From NCBI RefSeq assembly GCF_003460505.1, contig NZ_QTVG01000006.1, positions 124,001 to 188,000 on the forward strand: 64,000 bases of DNA, given 5' to 3'. The notes under the pieces are model-generated. The model had not been told where the DNA came from. It did not search any database and saw only the letters and a list, made by a program, of their open reading frames with translations. This DNA comes from Eubacterium sp. AF36-5BH (GTDB lineage Bacteria > Bacillota > Clostridia > Lachnospirales > Lachnospiraceae). This document shows positions 1-8,056 of this stretch, piece by piece. Position 1 is the stretch's first letter. Every line of letters begins with the position of its first letter. The position numbers were made by a program, and so were the translations under genes.

Positions 1-467
1 TATCTGTTGCAAGCATTAGGATTACCGTTGTTGCTCTTTAAAATAGACATTGCATAGTTATACTTTCCGTCTTCAACATGCATAATTCCTGAAATACGAG
101 GTGTGTAGTTAGGACCATCAGGCTCAAATTCACGAGTTCTAAGTGACTGTTCAAAAGTCTGCTGCTTGTCCATTAATTCATAAATAGTATCTGTCTGATC
201 TCCATTTGTTACAATTGTCTTATTTCCAAGAACACGAACAGGTGCGTAAATAATAAGACTTGGATCAACTAACTTTGAAGGATCAAAAGCCTGTGTTCTA
301 ATTCCTTCACCTTCAGTTGCGAAAACACGATTACGGCTGTTTTCGCTACGACCCATAATAAAATAAGCTGTTACTGCAAACTTTCCATTTGGAGACTTTC
401 CAATAACAATTCCACGTCCCGGATATGAATTTTCTTTTAATTCATTTTCAAGAGATAACATTTCCAT
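1..467 (-). CDS. IMP cyclohydrolase (archaeal PurO-like family), 3' part cut by window edge
   Basis: The first 155 codons are inside the window and the C-terminus is missing. The start ATG (465-467) has AAGGAGG just upstream. The reading begins MEMLSLENELKENSYPGRG and continues through blocks typical of the clostridial IMP cyclohydrolase-like family: GRGIVIGKS, YFIMGRSENSRNRVF, RTQAFDPSKL, GNKTIVTNGDQTDTIYE and EPDGPNYTPRISG. Family members convert FAICAR to IMP, the last step of de novo purine synthesis, in the cytoplasm. The gene lies behind a ZTP riboswitch, which fits because ZMP (AICAR) is the substrate of the step just before. The family call is firm; the activity in this organism is inferred. 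Confidence 0.88.
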   Translation of the reverse strand, partial: MEMLSLENELKENSYPGRGIVIGKSPNGKFAVTAYFIMGRSENSRNRVFATEGEGIRTQAFDPSKLVDPSLIIYAPVRVLGNKTIVTNGDQTDTIYELMDKQQTFEQSLRTREFEPDGPNYTPRISGIMHVEDGKYNYAMSILKSNNGNPNACNR

Positions 468-484
468 TTAATAAATCCTCCTTA

Positions 485-529
485 AAATAACAAAACCACC
501 TGGGTAACCAGAGAGGTTGCCCAGGCGGT
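485..529 (-). terminator. Riboswitch-controlled intrinsic terminator
   Basis: Read on the minus strand, ACCGCCTGGGCAACC (515-529) pairs over 15 bp, with two G-U pairs, with GGTTACCCAGGTGGT (495-509). A T-rich tail (TTTGTTATTTT) follows. The 5' arm overlaps the conserved 3' block of the ZTP aptamer, which is the expected expression platform. Confidence 0.88.
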
Positions 530-592
530 CGACTTACATTCTTAAAACCATGCTCCCTGTGGTGAACTCCACTTATCCGCCAGTCGCATGGA
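495..592 (-). promoter_or_regulatory. ZTP (pfl) riboswitch aptamer
   Basis: On the minus strand the leader holds the hallmark ZTP-aptamer blocks in order: GCGACTGGCGG (579-589 region), CCACAGGGAGCATGG (550-564 region) and CGACCGCCTGGGCA (519-532 region). The 3' conserved CCGCCTGGGCA also forms one arm of a terminator hairpin, so ligand binding and termination exclude each other. Known ZTP riboswitches turn expression on when ZMP/ZTP accumulates, for example under folate shortage. The downstream IMP cyclohydrolase gene is a logical target. Confidence 0.93.
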
Positions 593-613
593 CGATTTTC
601 AATTTACAAGTAA

Positions 614-642
614 AGAATACAATATTTTTAGGGGAATTTCAA
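614..642 (-). promoter_or_regulatory. Promoter of the riboswitch/IMP cyclohydrolase transcript
   Basis: On the minus strand TTGAAA (637-642), a 17-bp spacer and TATTCT (614-619) form a near-consensus vegetative promoter about 20 bp upstream of the aptamer. Confidence 0.7.
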
Positions 643-697
643 CTAGAAATTTGCCACTTTGAAAAGTTAATAAATTGTAAACAAATTCTTAAGTTTC

Positions 698-726
698 TTG
701 CGGTTATAGATAAAGTGTGTTACTTT
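698..726 (+). promoter_or_regulatory. Candidate promoter of the phospholipid gene cluster
   Basis: TTGCGG (698-703), a 17-bp spacer and TACTTT (721-726) lie about 55 bp upstream of the PAP2-like gene. The -10 overlaps a small inverted repeat, AAAGTGTGTTACTTT (712-726), which might be an operator. Moderate match to consensus only. Confidence 0.45.
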
Positions 727-779
727 ACCATAAGGGCAAAAACTTAGAAGTATAAACTAAAAGGAAAGAGGTTTGGATT

Positions 780-1445
780 TTGCAAAGAATATATAAGATT
801 TTGCCAAAATATGCGTTTTTACCTTTAATAATATGTTTAGGATTAAATGCGTTTACATATTTTGGTACCAGATTGTTTACAACGGGCTTGTATCATTATG
901 ATTTAAGTTTACCAATAGATTATATGATTCCGTTTACACCGTTTATGATGTCAGTTTATGTGTTGGCATACGTGGTTTGGATTGTGGGATTTATTGTAAT
1001 AGGAAGAGAGAGCAGAGAGGTCTGTTATGAAGTTTTGACGGCAGAGCAGATTGCAAAGTTATGTTGTTTAGTTGCTTTCATTGCAATACCTACAACAATT
1101 ATAAGACCGGAGGTAACAGGAACAGGATTTTTTCAGTGGTTATCACGATTAATATATAGTATGGACAGTCCTGATAATTTATTGCCATCAGTACATTGTC
1201 TTGAAAACTGGATTTGTTTTCGAGGAGCAATGAAGTGCAAAAAGGTTGGAAAGGGCTACAAAATATTTACGTTTGTAGCAGCAATTCTTGTGTTTGCTTC
1301 AACACTTATGGTTAAACAGCATGTAGTTTTAGATGTTGTGGCAGCCATTGTGGTAGTGGAACTTGGATTGTTTTTATCAAGAAGGTTTAATTTATCAAAG
1401 ATTTATTTTATAATAGAAGATAGGCTTTTCAAAAAAACTAATTAG
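780..1445 (+). CDS. PAP2-like membrane phosphatase
   Basis: A 221-residue integral membrane protein with about six hydrophobic segments. It carries a degenerate PAP2 signature: IIRPEV near residue 110, LLPSVHCLENW near 137-147 (in place of P-S-G-H) and STLMVKQHVVLD near 178-189, giving the final H-x3-D. This resembles the inositolphosphotransferase/AUR1-like branch of the PAP2 superfamily more than classical undecaprenyl pyrophosphatases. The start is TTG, supported by AAGGAAAGAGG 9 bases upstream. It heads a run of lipid genes (flippase domain, pssA, psd), so a lipid phosphate substrate is likely, but the exact substrate cannot be read from sequence. Confidence 0.75.
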   Translation: MQRIYKILPKYAFLPLIICLGLNAFTYFGTRLFTTGLYHYDLSLPIDYMIPFTPFMMSVYVLAYVVWIVGFIVIGRESREVCYEVLTAEQIAKLCCLVAFIAIPTTIIRPEVTGTGFFQWLSRLIYSMDSPDNLLPSVHCLENWICFRGAMKCKKVGKGYKIFTFVAAILVFASTLMVKQHVVLDVVAAIVVVELGLFLSRRFNLSKIYFIIEDRLFKKTN

Positions 1446-1495
1446 GTAACTGTAAACAAGCCTTTGCAGGCTTACTATTAATAGAAAAGGTGTTT

Positions 1496-2533
1496 ATGAA
1501 AGATATGAAAAGTAAAGTGCTATGGTCATTAGTATTGTTAGCACTGATTGGATTAACAATATACGCAATTGTTGGAACAAATGAATCTTTTACAATAGAT
1601 GGATTTATTTCCTATATCAAATCAGCTTCCCCAGGCTGGATTTTTGGGGCTTTTGTGTGTATGTGCGGATTTTTTGTATTCGAAGGTATGGCACTTAAGG
1701 TTTTGTGTGGAACATTTGGTTACAAAAGACCTTTTAGAAAATGTCTTGTATATTCATCATCTGACATTTATTTCTCAGCAATTACTCCATCAGCAACAGG
1801 TGGACAGCCGGCATCAGCATATTTTATGATGAAGGACAAGGTTCCAGGGGCTGTAACTACTATCATATTGCTGGTAAACTTGACATTATATACGGTTTCA
1901 ATTATTGTTATAGGAGTACTTTGCTTCATTTTAAGACCAACTATGGTTGTGCATTTTAGTATCGTTTCAAAAATTATGATATTTATTGGAGCGTTAGTAC
2001 AATTTGTTTTATTAACAACTTTTTTGTTGTTAGTTTATAAGGAAAAAATCATTACAAAGTGCGCTGACTTTTTCTTAAGATTGTTTAAAAAACTACATTT
2101 AGTTAAAAACATTAAGGAAAGACAGGAAAAATTAAAGCATGTTGAAAAGCAATATAAAGAGTGTGCTCAGGCAATAAGCAGTCATAAGAAACACATTTTC
2201 GTGGCATTTATTTACAACTTATTACAAAGATTGTCACTGATTGGTGTTTCTATTTGTGTGTTTATTGGAATTGGTGGAACAAAGGTGGTAGATGCTTTTG
2301 CAGCTCAGGGATTTGTTGTAATCGGTTCTAACAGCGTGCCAATACCGGGAGCAGTTGGAGCAGCAGATTATTTGTTCATTGACGGATTTGGACATTTGGT
2401 TAAAGACAGTATTAGCATTGAACTTTTAAGTAGAGGAATTTCTTTCTACTGTTGTATACTAATTTGTGGATTGATTACTTTAGTTGCATATTTGTTAAGA
2501 GGAATGAAAGGAATGAAACACAAGATAAAATGA
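1496..2533 (+). CDS. MprF-type flippase domain membrane protein (UPF0104 family)
   Basis: A 345-residue multi-spanning protein of the lysylphosphatidylglycerol synthase transmembrane-region family (YbhN/UPF0104). Visible family marks are SAITPSATGGQPASAYFM (about residues 96-113) and the late NSVPIPGAVGAADYLF block. It lacks the C-terminal aminoacyl-transfer domain of full-length MprF, so it cannot aminoacylate phosphatidylglycerol; the domain alone is associated with lipid translocation. ATG 1496 is preferred over GTG 1490 because AAAAGG (1485-1490) sits at proper spacing. The stop overlaps the pssA start (ATGA), which indicates co-transcription and coupled translation. Confidence 0.82.
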   Translation: MKDMKSKVLWSLVLLALIGLTIYAIVGTNESFTIDGFISYIKSASPGWIFGAFVCMCGFFVFEGMALKVLCGTFGYKRPFRKCLVYSSSDIYFSAITPSATGGQPASAYFMMKDKVPGAVTTIILLVNLTLYTVSIIVIGVLCFILRPTMVVHFSIVSKIMIFIGALVQFVLLTTFLLLVYKEKIITKCADFFLRLFKKLHLVKNIKERQEKLKHVEKQYKECAQAISSHKKHIFVAFIYNLLQRLSLIGVSICVFIGIGGTKVVDAFAAQGFVVIGSNSVPIPGAVGAADYLFIDGFGHLVKDSISIELLSRGISFYCCILICGLITLVAYLLRGMKGMKHKIK

Positions 2534-3246
2534 TAGGAATTTGGGATTATACTGTGATACTTACATACGGTTCACTACTTTCTGCAGTAATGGGAATCTT
2601 AGTATCACTTTCAGGACATGGTCACCCATATTTTGGAGTATTGTTTCTGCTTTTATGTGGATTGTTTGATACTTTTGATGGTAGAGTGGCAAGATCAAAG
2701 AAAAATAGAACAAAAAAAGAAAAAGATTTTGGTGTTCAGATTGACTCATTGTCAGATTTGGTAGCATTTGGTGTTTTACCGGTTTGTATAGGTATGGGAC
2801 TTTGGAAAAGAGATATGTTTGACGCAGGCAGAGTGGCTGGTGCAACAATGGTTAAGCAACCTAGTGTTTTATGCACAATACCTGAAGCAGTTATCGTTAT
2901 TGTAAGTGCATTTTTTGTATTAGCAGCGTTAATCAGACTTGCGTATTTTAACATTACTGTTGAAGAAACACAGGGAGATTGCGTAGGAGATAACAAGTAT
3001 TATTATGGTTTACCTGTTACATCTACAGCACTTATTTTCCCAGCATTTCTTTTACTAAGACATATTTTATATATTAACAGTGTTAATATTTCTTTTGCAT
3101 ACTACATAGTTCTTATAATTGTAGCGGTTTTATTTGTTTTGAAATTCAAGCTTAAGAAACCGGGTACTGCAATGTTGTATTTTATGGTATTTTTAGGTGC
3201 ATTAGAATTTATAGCTATGATAGTTGTAAAACATTTTGCAAGATAA
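2530..3246 (+). CDS. pssA: CDP-diacylglycerol--serine O-phosphatidyltransferase
   Basis: A 238-residue membrane enzyme of the CDP-alcohol phosphatidyltransferase family. The active-site motif D-G-x2-A-R-x8-G-x3-D-x3-D is present as DGRVARSKKN followed by FGVQIDSLSD (about residues 48-72). It makes phosphatidylserine from CDP-diacylglycerol and L-serine at the inner membrane face; the psd product downstream decarboxylates this lipid. Serine specificity is inferred from pairing with psd and from resemblance to PssA. The chosen ATG 2530 overlaps the preceding stop by four bases and has GGAATGAAAGGAATG-type ribosome sites upstream; an in-frame start at 2452 would overlap the flippase gene by 80 bases. 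Confidence 0.9.
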   Translation: MIGIWDYTVILTYGSLLSAVMGILVSLSGHGHPYFGVLFLLLCGLFDTFDGRVARSKKNRTKKEKDFGVQIDSLSDLVAFGVLPVCIGMGLWKRDMFDAGRVAGATMVKQPSVLCTIPEAVIVIVSAFFVLAALIRLAYFNITVEETQGDCVGDNKYYYGLPVTSTALIFPAFLLLRHILYINSVNISFAYYIVLIIVAVLFVLKFKLKKPGTAMLYFMVFLGALEFIAMIVVKHFAR

Positions 3247-3312
3247 TTTATAAATGAGTTAATGTGGTAAGCATAGAACAAATAGATTAGTTTATTAATA
3301 ATAGAGAGTAAC

Positions 3313-4149
3313 ATGGAAAATAATAACGAATCAGGAATTTTAAAATTTTTATATAATACAGTGCCAGGTCGTGTGGTGCTGAAAATACTTACAAGCCCCA
3401 TCATTTCAAAAATTGGTGGGGCTTATATGGATTCTCCAATATCTAAAATTCATATTAAAAATTTCATCAAAAACAACGGTATAAACATGGCGGATTATGA
3501 AAAGGCAAAATACCATTCTTTTAATGAATGTTTTACAAGAAAGATTTTGCCGGAGAAGCGACCGGTGGAATACAGTAGCGATGCTTTTATTTCGCCTTGC
3601 GACAGCAGATTGTCAGTTTATAGGATTGATGAAAAGTCAACTTTTAATATTAAGAGAAGTCATTACAAAGTGGCAGATTTAATACCGGACAGTAAGAAGG
3701 CGCCTGACTATAATGGTGGAATTTGTATGGTGTTCAGACTTTGTGTGGATGACTATCACAGATACGGCTATGTTGACAATGGCGAGATTGTGGAAAATAA
3801 GCCGGTTAAGGGAATACTTCATACAGTGCGACCTATTGCCGTAAATAAATATCCGGTGTTTGCACAAAATAGCAGAGAATATTCAATTATTGAAACTGAG
3901 AATTTTGGAACAGTTGCTCAAATAGAAGTGGGTGCAATGATGATTGGAAAAATCAAAAACCACCAAAAATCAGGTTTGATAAAACGTGGGGAAGAAAAGG
4001 GTATGTTTTTATATGGCGGTTCAACTATTGTTGTTTTAGTTGAAAAGGACAAAGTAAAACTTCCTGAAACATATTTCTATAACACTTCAAAAGATATTGA
4101 GACAAGAGTTCTATATGGCAGAAAAATAGGCACAAAATATAAAGAGTAA
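3313..4149 (+). CDS. psd: Phosphatidylserine decarboxylase proenzyme
   Basis: A 278-residue Psd. The pyruvoyl-forming self-cleavage motif appears as YGGST with Ser at residue 237, close to the usual L-G-S-T. The Asp/His needed for autoproteolysis are visible in SPCDSR and DDYHRYG. Cleavage at Gly236-Ser237 gives the beta chain and a small alpha chain with the pyruvoyl cofactor. The product converts phosphatidylserine to phosphatidylethanolamine on the membrane. Together with pssA it implies this organism can make phosphatidylethanolamine. Length matches the short Firmicutes type. Converges with corA and shares a terminator. Confidence 0.93.
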   Translation: MENNNESGILKFLYNTVPGRVVLKILTSPIISKIGGAYMDSPISKIHIKNFIKNNGINMADYEKAKYHSFNECFTRKILPEKRPVEYSSDAFISPCDSRLSVYRIDEKSTFNIKRSHYKVADLIPDSKKAPDYNGGICMVFRLCVDDYHRYGYVDNGEIVENKPVKGILHTVRPIAVNKYPVFAQNSREYSIIETENFGTVAQIEVGAMMIGKIKNHQKSGLIKRGEEKGMFLYGGSTIVVLVEKDKVKLPETYFYNTSKDIETRVLYGRKIGTKYKE

Positions 4150-4154
4150 TTTAG

Positions 4155-4190
4155 AAAATGGTGGCATATTACCACCATTTTTTCTTTTTG
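4155..4190. terminator. Bidirectional terminator between psd and corA
   Basis: AAAATGGTGG (4155-4164) and CCACCATTTT (4172-4181) form a perfect 10-bp stem with a 7-base loop, followed by TTCTTTTT on the plus strand. On the minus strand the hairpin encodes the final Trp-Trp and stop codon of CorA, so the two convergent genes share it. Confidence 0.85.
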
Positions 4191-5077
4191 AAAATTACAC
4201 ACATAATAATAACAAGAAGAAGACTAAAACCAAAAACTATAGGATAGCTGTATTTGAATTCAAGCTCAGGCATATGTTCAAAGTTCATACCATACCAGCC
4301 AACAATTAAAGTTAAAGGCATAAATAGCGTGGTTACAACAGTGAGAAATTTCATAACCGCATTTTGATGCACGTCCAACTGTTGCTGATAAATATCTCTT
4401 ATTTGTGACGTGTATTCCCATATCTGTTCCGATTCGTGACCAAACATTGTAGTTTTTCTTATAAGAATATTGAAATATTCTTTTGCTTCATTACTAATTA
4501 AATCAGAAATATCATCTTCCAAATCCTGAAGAATTCCCTCAAGTTGTACATAGTAATGGTGAAGCTTCATGGTGCGGCTCCGATAATTTGTAATTTCTTT
4601 TATAATATCTAAATTTTTTTCATTTAAAACTTCCAACTCCAACTGTACAAGATTTTGTTGAAGGCTGTTAATCTTCTCTAAATCCTTAGCCATAATATAA
4701 TCAAGAAGAAAATACAAAACACACCCGCTATCCCGAAAAGCATCTTGGTTCTTGCTGGATTCAGATATTTTTTGAAAAGCCTGGGCAACATACTCGTCTC
4801 TGTCAATAAACACAACATAGTCCCGAGTCAAAATAAAAGAAATAATAGAACGGGTCGTAACAAGAATATCCGGTATATTAATGTACCCATAGATAAAATC
4901 TTTAGAGTTCTCTAATTTAGAAAAATGGAAATCCATAAATAAATTAGGTATTTTTGGTACATACTTATTAATAATGTGGTAATTATTAGCAGAAGATAGT
5001 GGTATAATCCCTACGAAGTTATGTTCAGGCTGTATATCTAACTTATTTTTAAAATCATTAAATTTATAAAACATAGT
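4169..5077 (-). CDS. corA: CorA-family divalent metal ion transporter
   Basis: About 302 residues from the ATG at 5077. The C-terminal half has the CorA hallmark: a coiled-coil stalk, then two transmembrane helices with YGMNF at the end of the first and a short periplasmic loop (EHMPELEFKYSYP), then a basic tail KKKKWW. CorA channels carry Mg2+ (or Co2+/Ni2+) inward as pentamers. The start is uncertain: ATG codons at 5134, 5113 and 5077 are all in frame and none has a good ribosome site; 5077 is chosen because MFYKFND aligns with the usual N-terminus. The conserved YGMNF makes the family certain; the ion is inferred. Confidence 0.88.
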   Translation of the reverse strand, partial: TMFYKFNDFKNKLDIQPEHNFVGIIPLSSANNYHIINKYVPKIPNLFMDFHFSKLENSKDFIYGYINIPDILVTTRSIISFILTRDYVVFIDRDEYVAQAFQKISESSKNQDAFRDSGCVLYFLLDYIMAKDLEKINSLQQNLVQLELEVLNEKNLDIIKEITNYRSRTMKLHHYYVQLEGILQDLEDDISDLISNEAKEYFNILIRKTTMFGHESEQIWEYTSQIRDIYQQQLDVHQNAVMKFLTVVTTLFMPLTLIVGWYGMNFEHMPELEFKYSYPIVFGFSLLLVIIMCVIFKKKKWW

Positions 5078-5254
5078 ATTAGTATATTGTCCGAAAAATA
5101 ATGTTTTAAACATAGAAAAATAAGGTATAATCATTGTGGGAGTGCGAATTGCGAAACAATTCCCAGAATCAAAACTCAAAATCAAAAAAGTTCGTAATCA
5201 CTTGTGTTTGAACAAAAGTGGATTAAAGACTTTGGGAGAAAGGAAGTTTTTATA

Positions 5255-5722
5255 ATGAACAAACAGGAAATACTTGTAAAAAAATTAATTGAGAAGAAAT
5301 ATACAATATCTTTTGCAGAAAGCTGCACCGGAGGAAAGATGGCAGCGACTATCGTTGATGTGGCAGATGCGTCAAAGGTTTTAAACGCAAGTTTTGTCAC
5401 TTATGCAAATGCGGCAAAAATGAAATATGTAAATGTTTCGAAGGAGACACTTGATACATTAGGTGCAGTAAGCGAACAGACAGCAAAGGAAATGGCTGAG
5501 GGCGTAGCAAAAGCTAATCAGGCAAATGTAGGAGTGGGTATTACAGGAATTGCCGGTCCTACAGGTGGCACTGTGGAAAAGCCTGTTGGTACTGTATGTT
5601 TTGGCTATACAATTAATGGTGAAACAAAAACGGAGACAGTACACTTTGGCAATCTTGGAAGAAACGTGGTCAGGGAGAAAAGCGTGGAGCATGTTTTAGA
5701 TATGCTAATAAGCATATTGTAA
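5255..5722 (+). CDS. CinA C-terminal domain protein, nicotinamide-nucleotide amidase type
   Basis: A 155-residue stand-alone CinA C-terminal (PncC-like) domain. Family marks are FAESCTGG (about residues 20-27), SFVTYANAAKMKYVNVS, GAVSEQTAKEMAEGV and GITGIAGPTGGTVEKPVGTVCFG. Members deamidate NMN to NaMN, which recycles pyridine nucleotides in the cytoplasm. The N-terminal MoCF-like domain of full-length CinA is absent. The ATG at 5255 is preceded by GGGAGAAAGGAAG; an earlier in-frame start at 5204 has no ribosome site. Confidence 0.88.
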   Translation: MNKQEILVKKLIEKKYTISFAESCTGGKMAATIVDVADASKVLNASFVTYANAAKMKYVNVSKETLDTLGAVSEQTAKEMAEGVAKANQANVGVGITGIAGPTGGTVEKPVGTVCFGYTINGETKTETVHFGNLGRNVVREKSVEHVLDMLISIL

Positions 5723-5753
5723 AAATATGTATAAATATGTATAATACAAAAAT

Positions 5754-5782
5754 TTGAACAAATCTCACTATTATGTTAAAAT
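5754..5782 (+). promoter_or_regulatory. Promoter of metA
   Basis: TTGAAC (5754-5759), a 17-bp spacer and TAAAAT (5777-5782). The predicted leader of about 115 bases up to the metA start is AU-rich, and I see no SAM riboswitch or T-box element in it. Confidence 0.65.
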
Positions 5783-5905
5783 GAAATTTACGATTGATTA
5801 AGAGAAAATTATGAAATATAATTGCACAATACATAATGTAGAATTACGAAATTTGCACGTATTATTTCATATTATTAAACTAAATGTAGGAAAGAGGATA
5901 TAAAC

Positions 5906-6829
5906 ATGCCAATAAAAGTAAAATCAAATTTACCTGCTAGGGATATTTTAGAAAATGAAAATATATTTGTTATGACGGAGAACAGAGCAATGACTCAGAA
6001 CATTCGTCCGCTAAAGGTGTTGGTATTGAATTTAATGCCTACAAAGATAGTAACAGAAACACAGATTTTAAGAAAATTATCAAATACACCACTCCAAATA
6101 GAAGTGGAATTTTTGCAGACAGCAACATACCGTTCAACTCATACTGATCCAAGTCATATGGATGAATTTTACAAAACATTTGATGAAGTAAAAGACCATC
6201 ATTTTGACGGCTTAATTATTACAGGCGCCCCACTTGACTTTGTAGCTTACGAAGATGTGGAGTATTGGGATGAACTTTGTACAATAATGGAGTGGTCAAA
6301 GAAACACGTTCACTGTACGTTCCATTTATGCTGGGGAGCTTTTGCAGGCTTATATTATCATTATGGAATACAGAAAAGAGACAGAGTGCCTAAATTATCA
6401 GGTATTTACAAACATCATATTTTAAATAAAAAGTCACCATTGTTTAGAGGTTTTGATGATGTGTATTATGCACCACACTCAAGAGCAACAGAAATTACAA
6501 GAGAACAGATTCTTGAATGTCCGGACCTTGAATTAATGGCAGAGTCAGATGAAGCAGGAGTTGGTGTTGTAAAATCAGTAGACAGCAGACAGTTCTTTGT
6601 TTTATATCATTCAGAATATGATGCAGATACATTGAAGTTGGAATACGAAAGAGATTTAGCAAAAGGTATGGACCCGATTATTCCGGTAAATTATTTCCCA
6701 GACGATGATCCAACAAAAGAGCCAATTGTTAACTGGCGTGCGGCAGGTCAGCTTTTGTGGACAAACTGGATTAACTATTATGTATACCAGACAACACCTT
6801 ACAATATTAATGAGGTAGAGAACGAATAA
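5906..6829 (+). CDS. metA: Homoserine O-acyltransferase (MetA)
   Basis: A 307-residue enzyme of the MetA family, which acylates L-homoserine for methionine synthesis in the cytoplasm. It aligns without gaps to E. coli numbering: nucleophile Cys142 in HLCWGAFAG, then KLSGIYKHHIL, FDDVYYAPHSR, YHSEYDADTL and TNWINYYVYQ. Position 111, which decides between acetyl-CoA (Glu) and succinyl-CoA (Gly) in characterised members, is Asp here (GAPLD). By chemistry this argues for acetyl-CoA, but it is not certain. Preceded by AGGAAAGAGG. The degV gene starts 13 bases after the stop and is probably co-transcribed. Confidence 0.93.
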   Translation: MPIKVKSNLPARDILENENIFVMTENRAMTQNIRPLKVLVLNLMPTKIVTETQILRKLSNTPLQIEVEFLQTATYRSTHTDPSHMDEFYKTFDEVKDHHFDGLIITGAPLDFVAYEDVEYWDELCTIMEWSKKHVHCTFHLCWGAFAGLYYHYGIQKRDRVPKLSGIYKHHILNKKSPLFRGFDDVYYAPHSRATEITREQILECPDLELMAESDEAGVGVVKSVDSRQFFVLYHSEYDADTLKLEYERDLAKGMDPIIPVNYFPDDDPTKEPIVNWRAAGQLLWTNWINYYVYQTTPYNINEVENE

Positions 6830-6842
6830 CAACGGAGGAACT

Positions 6843-7865
6843 ATGGTAAAAATTATTACAGACAGTACAAGTGATTTAACAAAGGAAATATTAGAAAGAT
6901 ACAATATTGATGTTTTACCGCTGTATGTTCACATGGGTGACAATGAATATAAGGATGGTGTGGATATTACACCGGATGATATTTATAAATGGAGCGATGA
7001 AAATAAAACAACACCAAAAACAGCGGCACCATCAATTGAAGATGCGGTTAATGCGATAAAACCATACAAAGAAGCAGGCGACGATGTAATTATGTTTGCT
7101 ATTTCAGAAGACATGTCAACAACAGCAAATGTAATGCGACTTGCAGCAAAAGAGCTTTATTACGAAGAACACGTTTTTGTTATTAACTCAGAAAGCCTTT
7201 CAACAGGTATTGGACATTTAGTAGTTGAGGCAGCTATTTTGGCAAGAAAGAAATATCAGCCGGAAGAGATAGTTGAAACAATTGAAACTCTTAAGCCTTA
7301 TGTAAGAGCAAGCTTTGTTGTGGACACATTAACTTATCTTCATAGAGGTGGAAGATGTTCAGCAACATCAAAATTATTCGGCAGTATTCTTAAGGTAAAA
7401 CCTTGTATTGTTGTTAAAAATGGTAAGATGGATGCTGATAAGAAATATCGTGGTCCAATAAAGAAGGTAATTCTCGACTATGTAAAAGACCAGGAGCAGG
7501 AACTAAGACATGCTAAAAAAGACAGGGTTTTTATTACGCATTCAGGTTGTGACGCAGAAATCGTGGGGGCTGTAAGAGAATATCTTCAAAGTCTTAACAG
7601 ATTTAAGAAGATTGTTGAAACAAGAGCGGGAAGCGTAATATCAAGTCATTGTGGACCGGGAACACTTGGAGTGTTGTACATTGCAGGTGGGGATTCTTAC
7701 GGACCATACGATAAAGACTTTGACTACAACCATAATGGAATTATAGATGAGGACGAAAAGGCTGCTGAATCAGCGTATATAAGACATATGGTTGAAGCAG
7801 AAAAGTTGGATAGCAATGAGTCAGAAGAAGATGATGATGACCAGGAAATGTTCTCTGGAGAATAA
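6843..7865 (+). CDS. DegV-family fatty-acid-binding protein with C-terminal EF-hand-like loop
   Basis: Residues 1 to about 285 match the DegV family: KIITDSTSDLTKEI at the N-terminus, the ligand-pocket block YLHRGGRCSATS, and a late SSHCGPGTLGVLY. Relatives of the FakB type bind fatty acids for phosphorylation by FakA. The protein is longer than usual (340 residues). Residues 294-305 read D-Y-N-H-N-G-I-I-D-E-D-E, which satisfies the EF-hand calcium loop (acidic/amide at 1, 3, 5, Gly6, Ile8, Asp9, Glu12). A very acidic tail with DDDD follows. The fakA gene is not in the window. Start ATG follows GGAGG. Confidence 0.88.
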   Translation: MVKIITDSTSDLTKEILERYNIDVLPLYVHMGDNEYKDGVDITPDDIYKWSDENKTTPKTAAPSIEDAVNAIKPYKEAGDDVIMFAISEDMSTTANVMRLAAKELYYEEHVFVINSESLSTGIGHLVVEAAILARKKYQPEEIVETIETLKPYVRASFVVDTLTYLHRGGRCSATSKLFGSILKVKPCIVVKNGKMDADKKYRGPIKKVILDYVKDQEQELRHAKKDRVFITHSGCDAEIVGAVREYLQSLNRFKKIVETRAGSVISSHCGPGTLGVLYIAGGDSYGPYDKDFDYNHNGIIDEDEKAAESAYIRHMVEAEKLDSNESEEDDDDQEMFSGE

Positions 7866-7981
7866 AATATATCAATCAAAGTTGACGGATTTAGACAATT
7901 ACACACCTAAAAATCTTGTTTATTCTGCCTATAACAATTTATTTTCAAAAGTAGTAGAATTATATTGTGGGAAAATCGGTT

Positions 7982-8006
7982 TAGGTACAGCTTAAATTTG
8001 TACCTA
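7982..8006. repeat. Short inverted repeat in the degV-carD gap
   Basis: TAGGTACA (7982-7989) and TGTACCTA (7999-8006) form a perfect 8-bp stem with a 9-base loop, followed by an A/T-rich run without a clean T tract. It could be a weak degV terminator. The rest of the 336-base gap (7866-8201) is AT-rich with no coding potential that I can support. Confidence 0.4.
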
Positions 8007-8027
8007 TATATTTATACATAAATAGTA

Positions 8028-8056
8028 TTACAAAACAACATATATTGAGATAATAT
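8028..8056 (+). promoter_or_regulatory. Candidate carD promoter
   Basis: TTACAA (8028-8033), a 17-bp spacer and TAATAT (8051-8056), the -10 lying in a small palindrome GATAATATC. Other AT-rich -10-like sequences nearby make this tentative. Confidence 0.35.

Noticed and set aside
517..747. Small plus-strand reading frame of 76 codons
   Set aside because: It covers the ZTP aptamer and the minus-strand promoter, has no ribosome site and no protein-like composition.
5783..5905. SAM riboswitch or T-box in the metA leader
   Set aside because: No conserved SAM aptamer block or T-box sequence (TGGGTGG-like) is visible; the leader is AU-rich without strong stems.
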